Of a stretch of 64,000 nucleotides of DNA, positions 54,885 to 64,000 are shown piece after piece. Each line of letters starts with the position of its first letter. The first letter of the stretch is position 1. Position numbers and translations under genes: made by a program. The stretch covers positions 247,335,385-247,399,384 of the forward strand of contig NC_090024.1 in assembly GCF_037176765.1 (NCBI RefSeq), written 5' to 3'. A model generated the notes under the pieces. That model searched no databases. It was not told the origin of the DNA and worked only from the letters and a program-made list of their open reading frames with translations. The stretch comes from Anolis sagrei. Lineage: Eukaryota > Chordata > Lepidosauria > Squamata > Anolidae.

Positions 54885-56525
54885 CTATTGCCAGTCTGAC
54901 TTGGCCACGGTGGTCCACGCTTTGGTTACATCCCATTTAGACTACTGCAACGCTCTCTACGTGGGGTTGCCTCTGAAGACTTCCCAGGAGCTCCAACTAG
55001 TCCCAACGAGCGGCAGCCAGATTACTAATAGGAGCGGGGTACAAGGAGCATACTACTCCCCTGTTGCGCCAGCTCCATCGGCTGCCAATTAACTTCTGAG
55101 CACAATTCAAAGTTCTGGTGCTGACCTATAAATCCCTAAACGACTCCGGCCCTGTTTACCTGTCCGGACGGATTCTCCCCTGTGAACCATCAAGATTGTT
55201 AAGATCATAGAATCCTAGAATCAAAGAGTTGGAAGAGACCTCATGGGCCATCCAGTCCAACCCCATTCTGCCAAGAAGCAGGAATATTGCATTCAAATCA
55301 CGCCTGACAGATGGCCATCCAGCCCCTGTTTAAAAGCTTCCAAAGAAGGAGCCTCCACCACACTCCAGGGCAGAGAGTTCCACTGCTGAACGGCTCTCAC
55401 AGTCAGGAAGTTCTTCCTCATGTTCAGATGGAATCTCCTCTCTTGTAGTTTGAAGCCATTGTTCCCTTGCGTCCTAGTCTCCAGGGAAGCAGAAAGGAAG
55501 CTTGCTCCCTCCTCCTCCCTGTGGCTTCCTCTCACATATTTATACATGGCTATCATCATATCCCCTCTCAGCCTTCTCTTCTTCAGGCTAAACATGCCCA
55601 GCTCCTTAAGCCGCTCCTCATAGGGCTTGTTCTCCAGACCCTTGATCATTTGAGTCGCCCTCCTCTGGACACATTCCAGCTTAGAGTCAATATCTCTCTT
55701 GAATTGTGGTGCCCAGAATTGGACACAATATTCCAGGTGTGGTCTAACCAAAGCAGAATAGAGCATGGAGAGCATGACTTCCTTAGATCTAGACACTATG
55801 CTCCTATTGATGCAGGCCACAATCCCATTGGCTTTTTTTGCCGCCACATCACATTCCTGGCTCATGTTTAACTTGTTGTCCACGAGGACTCCAAGATCTT
55901 TTTCACACGTACTGCTCTCGAGCCAGGCATCGCCCCCATTCTGTATCTTTGCATTTCATTTTTTCTGCCAAAGTGGAGTATCTTGCATTTGTCACTGTTG
56001 AACTTCATTTTGTTAGTTTTGGCCCATCTCTCTAATCTGTCAAGATCATTTTGAATTCTGCTCCTGTCCTCTGGAGTATTGGCTATCCCTCGTCTGGAGG
56101 GGCCCTGCTCTCGGTCCCACCACCCTCGCAATCGTGTCTGGTGAGGACGAGGGACAGGGCCTTCTCGGTGGTGGCCCCTCGGCTCTGGAACTCCCTCCCA
56201 CTGGAGATTAGAACTGCCCCTTCTCTCCTAACTTTTAGAAAACAGGTGAAAACCTGGCTCTGGAAACTGGCATTTGACAAGTGAGTCAATAACTCGTGGC
56301 TATATGGATGGATGGTGATGAACAACGATTTTATTGTGACGACTTGGCCATTGTAATTATATGAGTGTATTTTTTGGTATTTTAATGTTTTTGTGTATTA
56401 CAGAATGTGATGTTTTTAAATGATTGTTTGTGATATTGTTGTTGGAAACCGGCCTGAGTCCCTCTATGGAGGTGAGAAGACCGGTATACAAAAGTTCTAA
56501 CTAACTAACTAACTAACTAAATAAT
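54885..56525 (+). mobile_element. L2 LINE 3' copy interrupted by CR1
   Basis: L2 runs 54885-55205 ([20 protein letters not shown]) and resumes at 56091 ([34 protein letters not shown]). It ends in (CTAA)n near 56500-56520. Comparison with 28160-28210 shows the break at AAGATCA/TCTGGAGGGG. Confidence 0.9.
55206..56090 (-). mobile_element. CR1 3' copy inserted in L2
   Basis: Minus encodes a 196-codon CR1 C-terminus from [20 protein letters not shown] to [15 protein letters not shown]. The 3' terminal GAATCCTAGAATC lies at the left edge. Confidence 0.93.
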
Positions 56526-56533
56526 ATATATTA

Positions 56534-56784
56534 GGCTTGGGCAATCCATGGTTCTAAATGGCTCTAAAGTACTTACAAAACTAAAGTTCTGGTGGTGAAA
56601 ATTTCAGAACTCTAACAAAACTTTCAAAATTTAATTATTATTTCATTATTGGTGATTTTAATGACAGAACCAATTAGGAACTGCCATTTATTATGAAATT
56701 TTGAGAGTTTTGTTAGAGTTCTGAAATTTTCACCACCAGAACTTTAGTTTTGTAAGTACTTTAGAACCATGGATTGCCCAAGCC
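56534..56784. mobile_element. Harbinger-type MITE, 251 bp, TTA duplication
   Basis: The ends GGCTTGGGCAATCCATGGTT and the complement of AACCATGGATTGCCCAAGCC are perfect, and the arms extend about 95 bp with small differences. TTA flanks both ends (56531-56533 and 56785-56787), as for PIF/Harbinger elements. Confidence 0.85.
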
Positions 56785-56814
56785 TTATATATATGTATGT
56801 ATGTATGTATGCAT

Positions 56815-57055
56815 GTATGTCTGTATAGTCGTGTCAGAAATTGGCCGTCTGCAAGGACGTTGCCCAGGGGACACCCGGATGATTATGATGTTTTTACCAT
56901 CCTTGTGGGAGGCTTCCCTCATGTCCCCGCATGAGGAGCTGGAGCTGATAGAGGGAGCTCATCCGCCTCTCCCCAGATTCAAACCTGCGACCTGTCGGTC
57001 TTCAGTCCTGCCATCACAGGGGTTTAACCCACTGTGCCACCGGAGGCTCCATAAT
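56815..57055 (-). mobile_element. tRNA-derived SINE
   Basis: Read on minus it starts GGAGCCTCCGGTGGCACAGT (A-box-like TGGCACAGTGGGTT) with a B-box-like GGTTTGAATCT, as in tRNA-derived SINEs. The plus flank is an (AAAT)n run. Confidence 0.75.
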
Positions 57056-57099
57056 AAATAAATAAAGATGGTAATTTATCCCAAATTTACTAGGTTCTT

Positions 57100-57190
57100 G
57101 TGGGTTTTTTCGGGCTATAGAGCCATGTTCTAGAGGCATTTCTCCTGACGTTTCGCCTGCATCTATGGCAAACATCCTCAGAGGTTGAGA
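57100..57190 (-). ncRNA. Hammerhead-ribozyme-like motif (minus copy)
   Basis: The same core as at 57575-57640 on plus is present in reverse within the Penelope terminal repeat, with small differences (TTTGCCATAGATGC). Confidence 0.35.
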
Positions 57191-57574
57191 AGGTCTGTTG
57201 GAAGTAGGAAAAATGGGTTTATATATCTGTGGAATGGCTGGGGTGGGGCAAGGAGCTCTTCCCTGCTGCAGTTAGGTGTGAATGTTTAGCTGATCACCTT
57301 CATTAGTATTTGAAGGCCTGCCTGAGCCTGGGAAAATCTGTTGCTGGGAGGTGTTAATCTGTGCCTGGTTTTTTCCTCTGTTGGAGGAACCAGGCACAGA
57401 TTAACACCTCTCAACAAAAGATTTTCCCAGGCTCAGGCAGGCCTTCGAATGCTAATGAAGGTGGTCAGTTGAAACATTCACCCCTAGCTCCAACAGAGAA
57501 GAGCTCCTTGCCCCACCCCAGCCATTCCACAGATATACAAACCCATTGTCCTAATTCCAGCAGACCTCACTACC

Positions 57575-57640
57575 TCTGAGGATGCTTGCCATAGATGCAG
57601 GCGAAACGTCAGGAGAGAATGCCTCTAGAACATGGCTCTA
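57575..57640 (+). ncRNA. Hammerhead-ribozyme-like motif in Penelope terminal repeat
   Basis: Plus reads CTGAGGA, one extra T, GCTTGC-loop-GCAGGC (a 6-bp stem with one G-U pair), then GAAA and CGTC. CCT before the core can pair with AGG after it. This fits the CUGANGA / GAAA / GUC core with a very short stem III, as reported for Penelope-like elements. The extra T is atypical and activity is not shown. Confidence 0.45.
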
Positions 57641-57827
57641 TAGCCCGAAAAAACCCACAAGAACCTAGTGATTCCAGCCATGAAAGCCTTCGACAATACA
57701 TTATCCCAAATTTTCCTGACAGAAGGAACCAATCAGCCCCCATTCTTGGTCTAGGTAATTAAGAAAACCAAAGGATGGAAGCATTCTCTCAGCCTCAAAA
57801 TTAGAATCCAGACTGCAAAGGAGGAGG

Positions 57828-57967
57828 AAACATCCTAGTTTTTATTTAAAAAGGGCACAGTGACAGTGAAAAACAGAAACCACACAAACAAACAACCCAT
57901 CTCTCGACCCACAAATGAAGACGCACAACCGTGACATGGCTCAACTTCGGCTCCGTTGGGGTCCGCC
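57828..57967 (-). terminator. SNRPB 3' UTR with AATAAA
   Basis: On minus, AATAAA occupies 57846-57841, about 120 bases after the stop. DDX27 ends 5 kb away on the opposite strand. Confidence 0.8.
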
Positions 57968-63810
<5,843 letters not shown>

Positions 63811-63904
63811 CTGAAAAGCCAAAGGCAAAGCTGATTAAAGCAGCATTCACAGACTCATTGAGCACCAGAAACATGTTTGTTCGCATGTCCACTGTGCGTT
63901 TGGA

Positions 63905-64000
63905 CAACATGGGAATCGTGATTTTTCAGAGCTGTCTGGCCATGTTCCAGAAGCATTCTCTCCTGACATTTCACCCACATCTACAGCAGGCATCCTCAAG
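63905..64000 (-). mobile_element. Penelope-like terminal repeat at window edge
   Basis: CTGGCCATGTTCCAGAAGCA, CTCTCCTGACATTTCACCC and GGCATCCTCAAG match the terminal repeat near 57115-57180 with divergence. It runs out of the window. Confidence 0.75.

Larger units (their letters stand above)
57073..57716. mobile_element. Penelope-like inverted dimer with ~13-bp target duplication
   Basis: A minus copy (57090-57375) and a plus copy (57385-57703) of the Penelope 3'/terminal-repeat segment meet at a palindrome around CAGGCACAGATTAAC. TTATCCCAAATTT flanks both sides (about 57075 and 57703). Both copies carry the hammerhead-like stretch. Confidence 0.85.

Overview
This is vertebrate nuclear DNA, most likely from a squamate reptile (lizard or snake). 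The evidence is split genes with GT-AG introns, three conserved vertebrate genes, and a repeat mix typical of squamates: CR1, L2, RTE-BovB and Penelope-like retroelements, tRNA-derived SINEs, hAT, mariner, Harbinger and Helitron-like DNA elements. There is no sign of bacterial or viral gene organisation.

Layout. (1) Positions 1-17,798 hold the 5' part of ZNFX1 on the minus strand. Five coding exons join in phase to give the first 740 residues, through helicase motif I; the rest of the gene lies left of the window. (2) Positions 17,800-25,170 separate ZNFX1 from DDX27, which are divergently transcribed here. The ZNFX1 side has a GGAA microsatellite against the start codon and a triple IRF/ISRE-type element; the DDX27 side has a small CpG/CCAAT promoter. 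Between them lie a long fold-back repeat, a Penelope-derived tandem array and a near-perfect 1,642-bp tandem duplication. (3) Positions 25,172-52,306 hold complete DDX27 on the plus strand: 21 coding exons, 765 codons, every junction phase-consistent. Its introns carry nested transposons, including an L2 LINE on the minus strand with an open 1,071-codon reading frame. (4) Positions 52,800-57,800 are intergenic and repeat-filled. (5) Positions 57,830-63,810 hold the 3' five coding exons of SNRPB on the minus strand, convergent with DDX27; its 5' exons lie right of the window.

ZNFX1 is an interferon-induced RNA helicase, DDX27 a nucleolar rRNA-processing helicase and SNRPB a spliceosomal Sm core protein. 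No operon-like relation is implied. The divergent ZNFX1/DDX27 arrangement differs from human chromosome 20, where the two are convergent, and SNRPB is distant from them in human.

The most unusual structures are a ~3.9-kb, 121-bp-period AT-rich satellite that seems to have grown from the 3' UTR of an L2 retrotransposon sitting inside a SINE; copies of a ZNFX1 splice donor in a ~350-bp tandem repeat; a hammerhead-ribozyme-like motif in the Penelope elements; and a hAT element and a Helitron-like element that share the same ~400-bp internal cargo.
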